This document shows, piece after piece, positions 24,118-36,615 of a DNA stretch of 64,000 nucleotides. The stretch comes from Cannabis sativa. Taxonomy: Eukaryota; Streptophyta; Magnoliopsida; Rosales; Cannabaceae. The stretch's first letter is position 1. The number at the start of each line of letters is the position of its first letter. A program made the translations under genes and the position numbers. The stretch is taken from the NCBI RefSeq assembly GCF_029168945.1, contig NC_083606.1, forward strand, positions 15,526,041 to 15,590,040. The letters are read 5' to 3'. The notes beneath the pieces were generated by a model that worked only from the letters and a program-made list of their open reading frames with translations, was not told the DNA's origin and made no database searches.

Positions 24118-25258
24118 AGTGGGGGACATAGGATTCTGTTGAAAAAAGTTGGTGAATTTATGGCCGTTGGATGAACGCCACGTGTGGAATTGATCGGCTT
24201 TTTTATTTTCACTTGCCGTGATTTGGGACTTCTTAAAATTTGGACTGCCGCGTTAGATTTTTCATTCTTAGGCTTACCGAACAATTTGACTTTTAATATT
24301 GACTAGTGACTTCTCGAGTGCTTTGGTTCGTTTTCCATTAATTTCTTTTTATTATTTTATGAATATTTGTGGAAGTTGACGTAATGGGCACAACGATGAC
24401 TTTGTATTTTATTGAATAAAAACAAATGAGGATGGTTTAAAAAGAGCTACGTGGTGGAGTATATTGGTTCACATTAGTTGTTAATAATGTCTTTCCATGC
24501 ATTTTGAAAAAAGTACCAAAAATAAAGTGGGTCGTCCAAACCACCCACAACATAATAATATTATAAGTAGAATGAAAATGTTTTCTTTAATTCAAATGAC
24601 TAATGTGTAAGTTTCAGCAAAATACTAGTTTTGGTCCCAGTGTGTCCAATTTGTTGATTTGATTAAGGAAATAAAAACCAAATGCAATCGTTCACACAAA
24701 ATAATCTCAAAATTTAGGTCAACAAAGTAATTTCATTTCTTCTTCTTCTTAGTTATCATTTGTCTTAGATAGCAACTATATAAAGAAACGTCCTTTTTTA
24801 AATGCTTTCACTGATATTAGGCAAAAAAAAAAAAAAATGAAAACTTACACTAAAACTAGTTACTAAATCTATTTTTCATATCTTCTCAAATGACCTCTTC
24901 CATTTCAAAAAACTCACACAATCTCTCTCTTTCCCTCTCTTTTCTTTTCACATTCCCTACAGAACCAAGACCCTAATCGCAACCAATTCTAGAGCCACCA
25001 TCATCTTCGTACCCACGACTAGCGAGAAGGCCTACTGCGACGCACGACAACCACTGAAGAAGGAAAAAGGAATTGAGAGCCACGAATTGCGATCATTTTC
25101 CCTATTGTTATTTAGATATTCGATTTGTAGTTTATTTGTGTTTTTTTTTTTGCTTATTATTTTTTTTTTGGTAAAAATCGAGTTTTGGTAAAATTTGCGT
25201 TTTCTGGGTTCTCTATGATTTTTATGTATAGGATACAATAGTTGTATAATCTAAAGGA
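24118..25258. other. Intergenic DNA upstream of phytocyanin gene
   Basis: Presumed promoter region and beyond. AT-rich with an A run near 24824-24838 and a pyrimidine-rich stretch at about 24920-24950. The segment 24960-25080 is GC-richer but has no recognisable coding family. Confidence 0.4.
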
Positions 25259-25263
25259 TAGGG

Positions 25264-27241
25264 TGTTAGGTTTTATGCTCTAAATAAAACTCTATTTCAA
25301 TGTAATCCCTATTATTCAATATCAATAAAGAAACAGAAATATTTTTCATTCATTTGTGTGTTATTTGGTTCATGTTATCAATTACTTGTTTATTTGATTT
25401 ATAAATTCATCCAAACCCTTTTCACATTTATATTCTTGTTTATTGTGTCGTCAGCACAGTAGAAAGTAATCAAGACTATGTGATTAAAGATATTCCTAGA
25501 TTTATCAGAACACAAGGGTTTTACTGATATGACAATCTACAACATAGTTTACTTGCATCTTGGATGAATGCTATGTTCTTTCCAGAGCATTGGTGATATT
25601 CCTAGATTTATCAGAACACAAGGGTTTTACTGATATGACAATCTACAACATAGTTTACTTGCATCTTGGATGAATGCTATGTTCTTTCCAGAGCATTGGT
25701 TAAAGTAAAGCTTGGGTTGGATGCATGGAGTATGCATCGAAAGGGACCGATATTGAACTTTGATTCAAACAAATTAAACTTACCGTAATATCTATTCAAT
25801 TCAATATCACCTAGTTGATCCTAGATCAAATGATCTTAATCCTGATATGGTTTGGTTCAATCTCAGGAGTATTACACATGTTCTTTTATTTGTTAGTTAA
25901 GCCTACTTTTGGATCAGGGTGATACGTACATTTTGGGAACATTGTAGTGCAATTGAGTGGGAGCGTTGAACATAGATATGGAATCTATAGCTTCTATCTG
26001 GCAAATAGAAAGTAAATGATGATTTCCTTCAAGCTTGGCTAAACAGAGATTAATGGTTGAATATTCATTTCACTTTGTTGAAATATCATTTATACGGGGC
26101 TAAGTGTTTTAAGGATAAAATACATTGAAGGGTGTTACGGTAATTTAATTCCTATTCAATGTAGAACATCTATACAGAGGATCATTGATCAAATTAGGAT
26201 TATAACAATGGATAATTAATAGCGTGTCTATATGGTGGAACATATAGAGCGTTCTATATAGCTGAGAGTGCAATTCTGAGTTCTATGTGTGGATGCAACA
26301 AAGAATTAATAAGTCAATGAATTTACTTGGTAAGTTCTTGGTCTGCTTATTGGAAGCTCAGATATATAGGCCCATGGTCCACACACTAGTTGAGACAATA
26401 CTACTTATAAGACTCACTTAATTAATTTTGATTAATCAATTATAATTCTAAAATTAAACTATGTCTAGTTTGTGAATTTTTCAATAAGCAAGGGAAAATT
26501 TGTAAAGAAAGAGTTTCTAGGGTATATTTGTTAATTAAGAGACTTTGGCTGGTCTAATTAATAAATATATTAAATGAAAATATTATTTAATAATTAATTT
26601 TAGTTATTAAATAGTTTAAATTGGCATTTAAATGGTTGAATTTGAAAAATTGGCGTTTTTGAGAAAATGAGATGTAGAAATGATAAAACATCAAATTGCA
26701 AAAGTGGGGTCCATATCCACAAGCCTTGGCCGACCACTTATGTAGGATTTATCATTTAATTTTTATTATTTTAATGCCAAATAATTCAAACCTAACCTTA
26801 GGTGGCATACTATAAATAGGTAGTGATGGCTTCAGGAAAAGATGATGCATCTTATTCCTATCAGAGAAAAACCTGAGTGCCTTCTAACTAACCTAGCTGC
26901 CACCTATCTTTCTCTCTTCTGCATTATTGAACCGAATCCCTTGAGTGAAAGAGTAGTGCCCACACACATCAAGTGGTACCTCAATCATAGTGTGGAAGAT
27001 CGTGAAGAATCCAGATTCAACAGAAGGACATTCGGACTCAGATCTTGGTGATACTCTGCGACAGAAAGGATACAAGGGTTAGAGATCTGAGTGGAAGGAG
27101 ACATATTATTCCGCTGCAACCACTGTAAGATTTCTCATACTTTATATGTGTTTATTTATAATCGTTTTAGAAGTTCATATTTAGGATGTTAAACAACATA
27201 CTTGTGAGTAGATCTAAGATCCTGGTAAAATAATTCCAACA
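25264..27241 (+). mobile_element. Solo LTR of the TR-GAG family
   Basis: 1978 bp, TGTTAGGTTTTATG...AATTCCAACA, in opposite orientation to the elements at 1-9611 and 28467. Perfect TSD TAGGG at 25259-25263 and 27242-27246, with no internal region, so it arose by LTR-LTR recombination. It contains a 106-bp tandem duplication. Confidence 0.93.
25489..25700 (+). repeat. 106-bp perfect tandem duplication inside solo LTR
   Basis: 25489-25594 is repeated directly at 25595-25700 with no difference visible by eye. Other copies of the LTR in the window have one unit here. Confidence 0.92.
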
Positions 27242-27246
27242 TAGGG

Positions 27247-27627
27247 ATCAAAGTTCGATAGGGTACGATGGCGGTACAATAGTTGATAAAGTACGATAGT
27301 ATGATATTGGTACGATAGGATATGATAATGGTACAATAGGTGCTTAAAATTATGCCATGACAAAATTTATGGCAAGATAAAGTTTGGTAAATTTTTGTGA
27401 TGGTAGTGTAATTTGGAGGTTAGGTATGAAAGTTCGATAGGGTATGATGGTAGTAGATGGTTGATGAAGGTATGATAGTACGATGGTCGTATGATAGGAT
27501 ACGATAGGTGCTTAAGATTTATGGCATAATAAATTTTAAGCAACAACTTACACCTTACCGTACCCCATCGTACCATTATCATACTTTATCATCTGTCGTA
27601 CCCTATCGAATCTTCATCCATAACCTC
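27247..27627. repeat. GTACGATA-rich direct and inverted repeats
   Basis: Two direct copies of a roughly 95-base block with TTCGATAGGGTACGATGG-type sequence and GGTGCTTAA (27250-27345 and 27428-27525), then a third, inverted copy (about 27550-27627). The outer pair at 27416 and 27627 forms an inverted repeat with GAGGTTA/TAACCTC ends, so this may be a MITE or a foldback element. Confidence 0.65.
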
Positions 27628-27634
27628 TTGATTA

Positions 27635-28350
27635 TAGGAAGCCAAGTGTTTTAAGGATAAAATACATTGAAGGGTAACACGGTAATTTTAGTCCTTATTC
27701 AATGTAGATAATCTATAGAGGATCGTTGATTATTTAAATTGAAATAATGAATAATTAATAGCGTATCTATTCTTGGAGAATAGAGCGTTCTATGTAATCA
27801 AGAGTATAATTTTGAATCAATAGTGGAATCAGGAAGAATTAATAAGATAGAGAATTTACTTGGTGAATTCTAAAACTACTTATTGAAAGCTTGATTATAC
27901 AGACCCGTGGTCCCCACACTATCTGAGGTCATATTGCCTTGTAGACTCAATTAATTGGTTTTAGATAATCAATTACAATTCTAAATGAGACTAGATCTTA
28001 TTTGTGAATTTTACTAAGCATAGGCGAATTTGAGAAGAAAACAGAAATAAAGGATGTATTTATTAATTAAGAGACTTTGCTAAGTGTAATTTTTAAATAA
28101 GTTAAATGGTAATTTTATTTAATTATTATTATAATTATTAAATAAATAAAATCAACTTTTAAAGGCTTGGAATAGAAAAATGGTTTTATTAAGAAAAAGA
28201 TAAGTACGACTAAAATGGTAAAATTAAAACACATTGGGCTTTCCTATAAGGGTTCGTCTGATGCTTCAATTGAAGGCCATTTTATTTTATCTTTTTCAAG
28301 TATATTTAATTCTAACCCTAACCCTAAGACATTACTATGAATAGACCCTT
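27635..28350 (+). mobile_element. Truncated TR-GAG-family LTR fragment
   Basis: Homologous to about 26100-26860 of the solo LTR, same orientation, with shared AAGTGTTTTAAGGATAAAAT and ACATTGAAGGGT. Both LTR termini are missing. The last stretch to 28466 has diverged and is not clearly LTR. Confidence 0.7.
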
Positions 28351-28466
28351 ATAGCTCTCAGTCATACCACACCTCAATACACACCTCTGTACTTGAGATA
28401 CAAGTTTCACTTGACTATAAGGAATTTAAATTCCTCATTATCTCTTCCTCAAGTCACACATGCCTA

Positions 28467-30393
28467 TGTTGGGGATTATTTTACTAGGATCTAGATTTAC
28501 TACCGTGTATGTTATTTAACATCCTCAATATGAATTTCTAAAACAACAGAATTTAAACACATATAAAGTTCAAGAAACCTTACATTGGTTGCAACGGAAT
28601 TAAATGACTAGTCCTTCCGCTCATATCTCTAACCATTGTATCCTTTCTGTAGCAGAGTGTCACCAAGATCGATCTGAGCCCAATTCTCCTTCAATTGATT
28701 GGATTCTTCACAGTCTTACACACTATGAATGAGTACCAACGTGCTATGCATGGGCATGTACTCTATCACTAAAGCTCGAATTTTGATGGTGAAGAACACT
28801 AAGAATTTCAAAATTAGTGGAGAGAAAAGAAGAAGAAGAAGTCTCAAAACACTAGTTATCTGTCAGAATGAAAACTAGGTTTAAAGCTTTAGAAGCACTT
28901 AATTGGATAGTGAGACCTTTCTCTTCTTTTTATACTAATTCTACTAGGGTTAAGATTGAATTATTTGGAATAAAAAAAATGAAAAAATAGAGCAAAAATA
29001 GGGTTAAGTGGCCGGTCCCTTATGTGGGTCCATCACTAGTTAGATTTTTGCTATTTTTTTCAATCATTTATCTATTCTTCACAAATACCACTTTTGCACT
29101 TTCAATCCTATAAATGCCAAAACTATTTATTTAATAATTAAAATAATTATCAAATAAAATTGTCATTTATAATATTTATTAATTAGACTCCATAAAGTCT
29201 CTTAATTAATAAATAAAAAAAAATTCTATTTCTTCACAATCAAGCCATATCTTAGTGAAAATTCATACTCTAGACATAGTTTAATTTTATCGGATGTCCC
29301 TGAAGGGACAAGACATAGTCTAATTTAAGAATCATAATTAATTAATTAAAATCAATTAACTGAGTCTTACAAGCAGTATAGTCTCAACTAGTATGGGGAC
29401 CATGGGCCTATATAACCGAGCTTCCAATAAGCAAATCTAGAATTTACCAAGTAAATTCTCTAACTTATTAATTCCTTGCACCACTATAGATTTGGAATTG
29501 CACTCTCAATTATATAGAACGGTCTATATGTTCCATGATATAGATACGCTATGAAAATTTTAACCATCGTTCTAATCTTAATAATCAAAGATCCTCTATA
29601 GATGATTTACACCGAGTATGGATAAATTTACCATTTTACCCCTCAATGTATTTTATCCTTAAAACACTTAGCTTCCTATAAATAATATTTCAGTAAACTA
29701 ATATAATCACTGAAATAAGAGCTCTTCCTTTTATCTCTATTAAGCCAAGCTCGAAAGAAATCATCATTTCACGTCTATGTCAAGATAAAAGCTATAGATT
29801 CCATATCTATGTTTAGCGCTCCCACTCAATTGTACTATCATGTTCCCAAATTATACGTTCGACCAGAACCAAATGGTAGGCTTTAACTAACAACTCAAAG
29901 AACACAAATAAACACTCTTGAGATCGAACCTAACCATGTCAGGATTGAGATCTTTTGATATAAGATCAACCAGTGATATTGACTTCGAAAGATACAACGA
30001 TATGATTATAATATCTTTACTAAGATCAATATTGGTCCCAGTCCAATGTATACTCCATACATCTGATACTAGCATACTTTGCCAATGTTAGGAAAGAACA
30101 TAACACTTATCCAATGTGTAAGTAAGCTTTATCACTGACTATCACATTAGTGTAAATTCAGTGCACCGATGAATCAAGGACATTATCTTTTCAAGCATAT
30201 AATCACAATTACCTTCCACTGTATTGACATCACTGTAATTGTGAATAATTATATGTTCTGGACTTAGCAGAAATTGTATACATTAAACTATAAACATGAA
30301 AACTACATGTAAACATAAATGATTCTAATCTTCTATTGATAACAAAACAAATTATACTGAAATAGGTTTTATTTAGGGCATAAAATCCTAACA
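28467..30393 (-). repeat. 3' LTR of truncated TR-GAG element
   Basis: 1927 bp, TGTTGGGGATTATT...AAATCCTAACA on the plus strand. It is followed by ACTCCCACTTGCACTAA, the complement of the polypurine tract seen at 1499. Confidence 0.88.
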
Positions 30394-32653
30394 AACTCCC
30401 ACTTGCACTAACATAAAATAAGTAGTGCATTTCAATTAATCCATTGTCTTGATATCGAGATCAAGTGTAGTGTACTTGACTAAACCTAAATTACAGGAAC
30501 TGTAAGTCTGTGGTAAGCAACTACGTTCACCACCATGACTTCGTTTGTGTTCATAAAACATTATGCAACATCATATTCTATATGCATTACTCATCTAGGG
30601 ATACTGAATTCTTTACTGCTTATTAAGTGCATCTGAATATACAGAAGACACATCTCTAATTCTATCCAAAATGGAATAGAGATAAACCAGTTAAGAACTT
30701 TCTTTAGTTTGAATAACTTTTCAGTGCTTTACAAAAGCAACTAAGTTATATAGCTTCACTGATGGAGCTTAAATTATTATAGATGGGTTTTTACATCCTT
30801 CTAGGATAATTTTTCCACCCCCAGAGTAACCACAATCTCGAATATTCTGAGTCGGTGTAGATAACAAGATTCTAATATACACCCATATCATCTAACATAT
30901 ATGTCACTTTCAGAAATTCTTCCTTGTTATTTCCTAATGTTCCTTGTTTGATTACATCTTAGATGGCTCCTACTCAACAGTAGGAGTCTGGTTAAGTTCG
31001 TACACAAGTGTACACTTAACCTCTTACTATTGGTTCTCAGGGACATCTTGTTGTGACATATTGTCTTAGTCTGAAATTATAAGTTCTTTCTAGACTAAGC
31101 TATCAATATAGCATTCTAGTATTAACATAAAGGTAAAATACTTGCTTAAGATTAAGTAATCATTAAAGATACCGTAAAATATTGTTGGAAATATTTTTTA
31201 CCAGGATCTGGATTTACTAACAAGTATGTTTCATTAACATCCTAATATGAATTTCTAAAACAATGAAATAAACACATATAAAGTTTAGGAAACCTTACAT
31301 TGGGTGCAGCGGAATATAATGACTCCTTCCGTTCAGATCTCTAGCCCTTGATTCCTTTCTGTAGCAGAGCATTATCAAGATCTGAACCTGGATCTCTTTC
31401 TCTCCTTCTTGAGTCTGATTCTCCTTCTTGTTGATTGGATTCTTCACAGTCTTCCACACTATGATTGAGATACCACTTGATGTGTGTGAGCACTCACTCT
31501 ATCACTCAAGGCTGAATAATTGAAGAAGAAAAGAGAGGGAAAGTGGCGGCTAGTGTATAGGAAAGAAAGCTTAGAATTTTTCTCTGAAGGAATGAGATGC
31601 ATCATTTTTTTCTTGAAGCCATCACTACCTATTTATAGGTAACCACCTAGGTTTACGTTAGATTTAACTAGCATTAAAATAATAGAAAAATAAATGGTAA
31701 ATTCCTTAGTGTGGCCGGCCATAGGATGTTATTGGGCCCCACTTTGCAATTTTGCCATTTTATTCTTTTTCCATCTCATTTTCTCAAAAATGCCAATTTT
31801 CCAATTTAACCACTTAAATGCCAATTCCAATTATTTAATAACTAAAAATTAATTATTAAATAATATTGTCATTTAATATATTTATTAATTAGACATATAA
31901 AGTCTCTTAATTAACAAATAAAACCTAGAATCTCTTTTCTTCACAATTTTGCCCTTGCTTAGTGAAAATTCATAAACTAGACATAGTCTAATTTTAGAAT
32001 TATAATTGATTAACTAAAATCAATTAACTGAGTCTTACAAGCAGTATGGTCTCAACTAGTATGGGGACCATGGGCCTATATAACTGAGCTTCCAATAAGT
32101 AGACCCAGAACTTACAAGGTAAATTCATTGACTTATTAATTCCTTGTTGCATCCACGCATAGAACTTGGAATCGCAATCTTAGTCAAATAGAACGCTCTG
32201 TATGTTCCACGATATAGATACGCTATTAATTATCCATTGTTATAATCCCAATAATCAATGATCCTCTATAGATGATCTACATTGCATAGGGATAAAATTA
32301 TTGTTACACCCTTTCAATATATTTTATCCTTAAAACACTTGCCACCTATAAATGATATTTTAGTGAATTAATATAGTCACTAAAATGAACGTTCTATCAT
32401 TTATCTCTATTTAGCAAGCTCGAAGGAAATTATCGTTTCACTTCTAAATACCTATAGAAGCTATAGATTCCATATCTATGTTTAGCACTCCCACTCAATT
32501 GCACTATCATGTTCCCAAAATGTACATATCACCCTGACCAAAAAGTAGGCTTAACTAACAAATCAAAGAACATGTATAATACTCTTGAGATCAAACTTAA
32601 CCATATCAGGATTAAGATCATTTGATCTAAGATCAACTAGGTGATATTGAATT

Positions 32654-33803
32654 TGAAAAACCGTGTTTTTGCAAATGTCAATTATATATAAGAAAATATA
32701 AAACTGTATGCGTCTGCAGAAGCAGAAAGTAATTCTGCTACTGCAGAAACTCGTTTTGCAATGACAAAACAGAACAGGCAGAATATAAAATATTTGCAGA
32801 AAAATAAATAACTTGACACAAGAGATTTATACGTGGTATCAGTGTTCTCCCGAACACTCCTAGTCCACGGGGCCACGCCCAGAGAATGAAATCAATTAAT
32901 AAAGTATCAAAATTACAAAGACAATTGACTTAAACAAGTTTAGACTCCCTCTAAAGTATTGCCGCAATCCTTTGTAATCTACTTTATGAATCTGACTTCT
33001 TGAAACACCTTCAAGCCCGAACTCCCTTCGCCTTTGAAGTGTGAGTGCTTACTTCCTCCCGAAGTAAGGCTTCAATAAGTCTTCTCCCGAAGACCAAGTG
33101 CTTACTTCCTCCCGAAGTAAGGCTTTATCAAGTCTTCTCCCGAAAACCAATCTCTTATTCAGTCAAGTAGTTCTTCACAACCTCTAGGACAGAGTAAGAA
33201 CAGAAATAGACCAACTAGAACCTAGATGAACAACTAGGCTCTCACAAAACAAAAAAAACTCTCTTCTCTCAAATAAGATAAGTGCAAAAAATGATTAATG
33301 GAAGAGCTAATTCGAATGACTGCTCTCTAGGCTCTATTTATAGAACATAGAAACCTTAGAGACAGTCACAAGATCAAATCTACAGCTGTACAAAAACTTT
33401 CGTAAGAAAACACGATCTGCAGCATCAGATTCTGATGCTGACGCAGCAAATCAGACCAGAAACGGGAAACTTGCTATAATCGGGTCCGATCCTCTATCAA
33501 TGCTTGATTCCTACCAAAAACAGATTAGATATTCTGATTGTATCAAGATACAATCGAAATCAATAAGGAAAAGGCAATAATCAAAGTTTCTCAAAAACGA
33601 CAACTTTCTAAAAGAGAATTGCTTCTCTTTTAAGAAGTTTTCAAACAAAGGAAAGTTTAGCTGAAAAGTGCAACTTCCCTAACAAGGAAAAGAGCAACTA
33701 CAAACTGAATAAACAAGGTAAGAAATCGGTTATGAATGCACAAGAATCTTACCATAAATAAAAAATTATTTTGTCAACTAACTTGCCAAAAAAGGACTTT
33801 ACA
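32654..33803 (-). repeat. 3' LTR of nested Sirevirus-like element
   Basis: 1150 bp. Contains repeated CTTCCTCCCGAAGTAAGGCT phrases. Directly followed by TCTCCCCCTTT, the complement of the polypurine tract. Confidence 0.9.
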
Positions 33804-33805
33804 AT

Positions 33806-34307
33806 CTCCCCCTTTGGCACTTTAGATGAACAAAATAATTTTTAACACAAAGTACCTGCAAGATAAAGTTAGCCATAACAAATAGCTACTCCCCCTGAGT
33901 AACACAACCGAAAACCAACAATAACTAAAGAACATGCTAATTTTTAAACCAAAATAGTTCACAAGTACCAAACACAACTCCCCTTGAAAAAAGGGTCCAG
34001 AGTTGATAAAAACAAATTGAATGTTCAATAAATATGCACATTAATTAAAAAATATTTTGACAACTAAATTGCCAAAAAAGGACCTAACAATCTCCCCCTT
34101 TGGCACTTTAGATAATCAAAATATTATTAATTGACAAACACCTACAAAACAAAGTTAGCTTAAACAAACATAAAAACTCCCCCTGAGAAGTACAAAATTA
34201 AACCAAAATAAAAAGCTAACTTTGACCAAAGACGACGAACACAAACACAAACCTCAACTCCCCCTAAACAGTTGAGTATACAATTAAAACCCCAATTACT
34301 CCCCCTT
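33806..34307 (-). repeat. Repeated polypurine tracts and duplicated 3' UTR block
   Basis: Seven CTCCCCCT-type tracts (purine on the coding strand) at about 33806, 33889, 33977, 34092, 34177, 34258 and 34298. The block after the LTR (GCCAAAAAAGGAC...CTCCCCCTTTGGCACTTTAG) is repeated once about 285 bases further in. Multiple PPTs are a reported trait of Sireviruses. Confidence 0.75.
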
Positions 34308-34387
34308 TTTGTTTATCTATAAGGGCCAAAGACAAAAAGAAATGAAAATATAGAAATATGTCCAACAAAAACAACAAGAAAGAAAAC

Positions 34388-34551
34388 TTATGCCCCATAA
34401 AGCTTGATCAATGAGGACAGCTGCTTGGACATCTCTTGCTGAACCTCCTCCATGGCAGCAAGACGATTGGAGCAGCAAGAGGAGCATTTGAGGGAGCTTG
34501 TTCGAATTCCACCATTTTCCTTGGATGCCCTAGGTTCTTAGTTTTAGCCAT
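34388..34551 (-). pseudogene. Remnant of the extra 3' ORF (deleted)
   Basis: Starts ATG at 34551 with MAKTKNLGHPRKMVEFEQ, then after a short run slips frame into a C-terminal coiled-coil-like segment (AAMEEVQQEMSKQLSSLI) ending in a stop at 34388. The end resembles the C-terminal QEEMAQW-type segment of the extra ORF at 50921-52132 in position and character. Most of the protein is deleted. Confidence 0.5.
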
Positions 34552-35713
34552 GAATTTCTGAAAGTAAGAATGAGAAACAAAGAAGCAAGAACACAAAGAA
34601 ATAGGAATCGGGTAGCTAGGTTATGAAAAAAAAAACAAAGAAAGTTGGTTTATATAATCATGTGAGAGAGGATCAAAAGAGGAAACCAACTTAACAAGAG
34701 AAACTACCAGCCCATGAATAAAAAGGAAACCACCCACTCACTTGCAACTCCTTTCCCTCCCCTTTTTTTTTAACAAAATAAAAGGAAACTAGTATAACCA
34801 ACAAAATTTCCAAAAATAAGACAATCTTTCAAGATTAAAACACATTACCATATAAAAGATCAATCTTTAAATGGAAACATATCAAAATAAATCAAGGAAG
34901 AATAAATATTGATACTTACCAATTAAACACAAAATTTCCTTAGCCCATGAATCATATCACCACGCCTCCCTCCTTTTTTTTGTTCTTATTTTTATTTTAA
35001 AAAAACCGAAAATAAAATGTGTACAATAAATATAAGAAATTCTAACTAAGCAATTTAATCAAATATCATTAAAAATTGACAAAATAAAATACATATTATG
35101 CTTTCAAAAGAAAATAATTAATTAGTATCTCAGGAACAAATCATACTTAATTGATGTTGAGGAAAAAGATATGCATGTTGCTAAAAATTGTGAACTAGGA
35201 TTTTCAATTTAATTTAGTAGAGGAGACTTACAAATTTGAACACACTTGTCAGACATAAGTGTGTGCAGTGAAAATAGGATCATTGTCCTTGGCAAGATTT
35301 TTTATTTTCGCCTTTTTCAATTTGATCCCGCAACTGTATGCTATCACACCATACTGAAGGTAGCCCTTTTCTATGGTAGTGCATCCTCATCATAATTGCT
35401 AATTACAATGTTCCAGCTTACTCAAAAGATGGCTTTCACACCTCAGCATGGGTAGCTCTATTCCAGCAAGGGGCCTGACAAGACTGAAACAAAAATTGCT
35501 CAACTCTATATAAGTACATTATTTTAATCTTACACACAAATAAAGAGTAACATGAACCTTTTAACACAACCTCAAAAGGTATGAGAAGAATGAGATCCTA
35601 ACTATTTATAATTCAAAAGCATAAACATGACTTGTCAAATTAGAATGAAAAAAGATTAGAAGCAAGCAAAGAATAACTTAACAATATTGTAAAAAAAACA
35701 AAAACAAGAGAGA

Positions 35714-36615
35714 TTAGACAATGCAAACTCCCAAAGATTTTCTGAGGGAGTCAAAGTGACTTGAGTCTAGGGCCTTGGTGAAAATATCAGCTAATTGTTT
35801 TTCAGTATCAGCATATTCTAATTGCAAAGATTTATTTTCAACAAGTTCCCTGATAAAGTGATGACTTATATCAATGTGTTTTGTTCTAGAATGTTGAACA
35901 AGATTCTTAGAAATATATACAGCACTGGTATTTTCACATGCAGAATGACAAGTAAGAATAGATGTGAGAGTATAACAATTATCGACATATCTAAACCCTT
36001 GTAAAATGCATTGTTTATCACTGTTAAGAACAAAACAATGATCACTGTCAAAATTGACGGTATACCCTTGATTACAAATCTGACTAATGCTAAGTAAATT
36101 AGCTTTTAGTCCCTCAACAAGCATAACATTTTTCAACCTTGGTAACCCTTCAAAATTGAGAGTTCCCATACCAATGACATTTCCTGTTAAACCATTACCA
36201 AACGAGACCTCACCACATTGCATTGGTCTGATATTCACTAAAAAATCCTTGTCACCTGTCATATGTCTAGAACAACCACTGTCAAAATACCACATTTGAG
36301 AAGCAACACTTTTATTAGAAAAACCAGCTAGACATTTTTCTTTTTCAATCCATTTTTGTTTCAAAGCACTATGTTTCTTTTGACAAATTTCAAATTACCA
36401 AAATAATTTGTTTTAAACATATTTTGCAACGTGAAACATTTAGGCCTGATATGTCCTTTAATACCACAAAAATGATAGATTGGAACAAACTTTCTTACCT
36501 GAGATCTTATCCTTTTTGAACTTACTGGAGACTTTGATTCTGTAGACGACATTTTTGCTGCAGCAGATCTTAAATTTGCAGAAGCAGGTAAATTCACTGG
36601 AACACTAGATTTCAC
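35714..36615 (-). pseudogene. pol remnant: CCHC and protease fused to RNase H tail
   Basis: Two overlapping frames. 36361-36615 carries a second zinc knuckle (HFCGIKGHIRPKC). 35714-36364 begins with the protease motif FDSGCSRHMTG (active-site DSG) and the region after it, then near residues 131-146 (about 35930-35970) jumps directly to the end of RNase H (NTSAVYISKN, HSRTKHIDISHHF, LADIFTKAL). Integrase, RT and most of RNase H are absent but the frame stays open across the junction. It is a non-functional polyprotein, consistent with an internal deletion of about 2.5 kb or more compared with the full element in this window. Confidence 0.85.
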
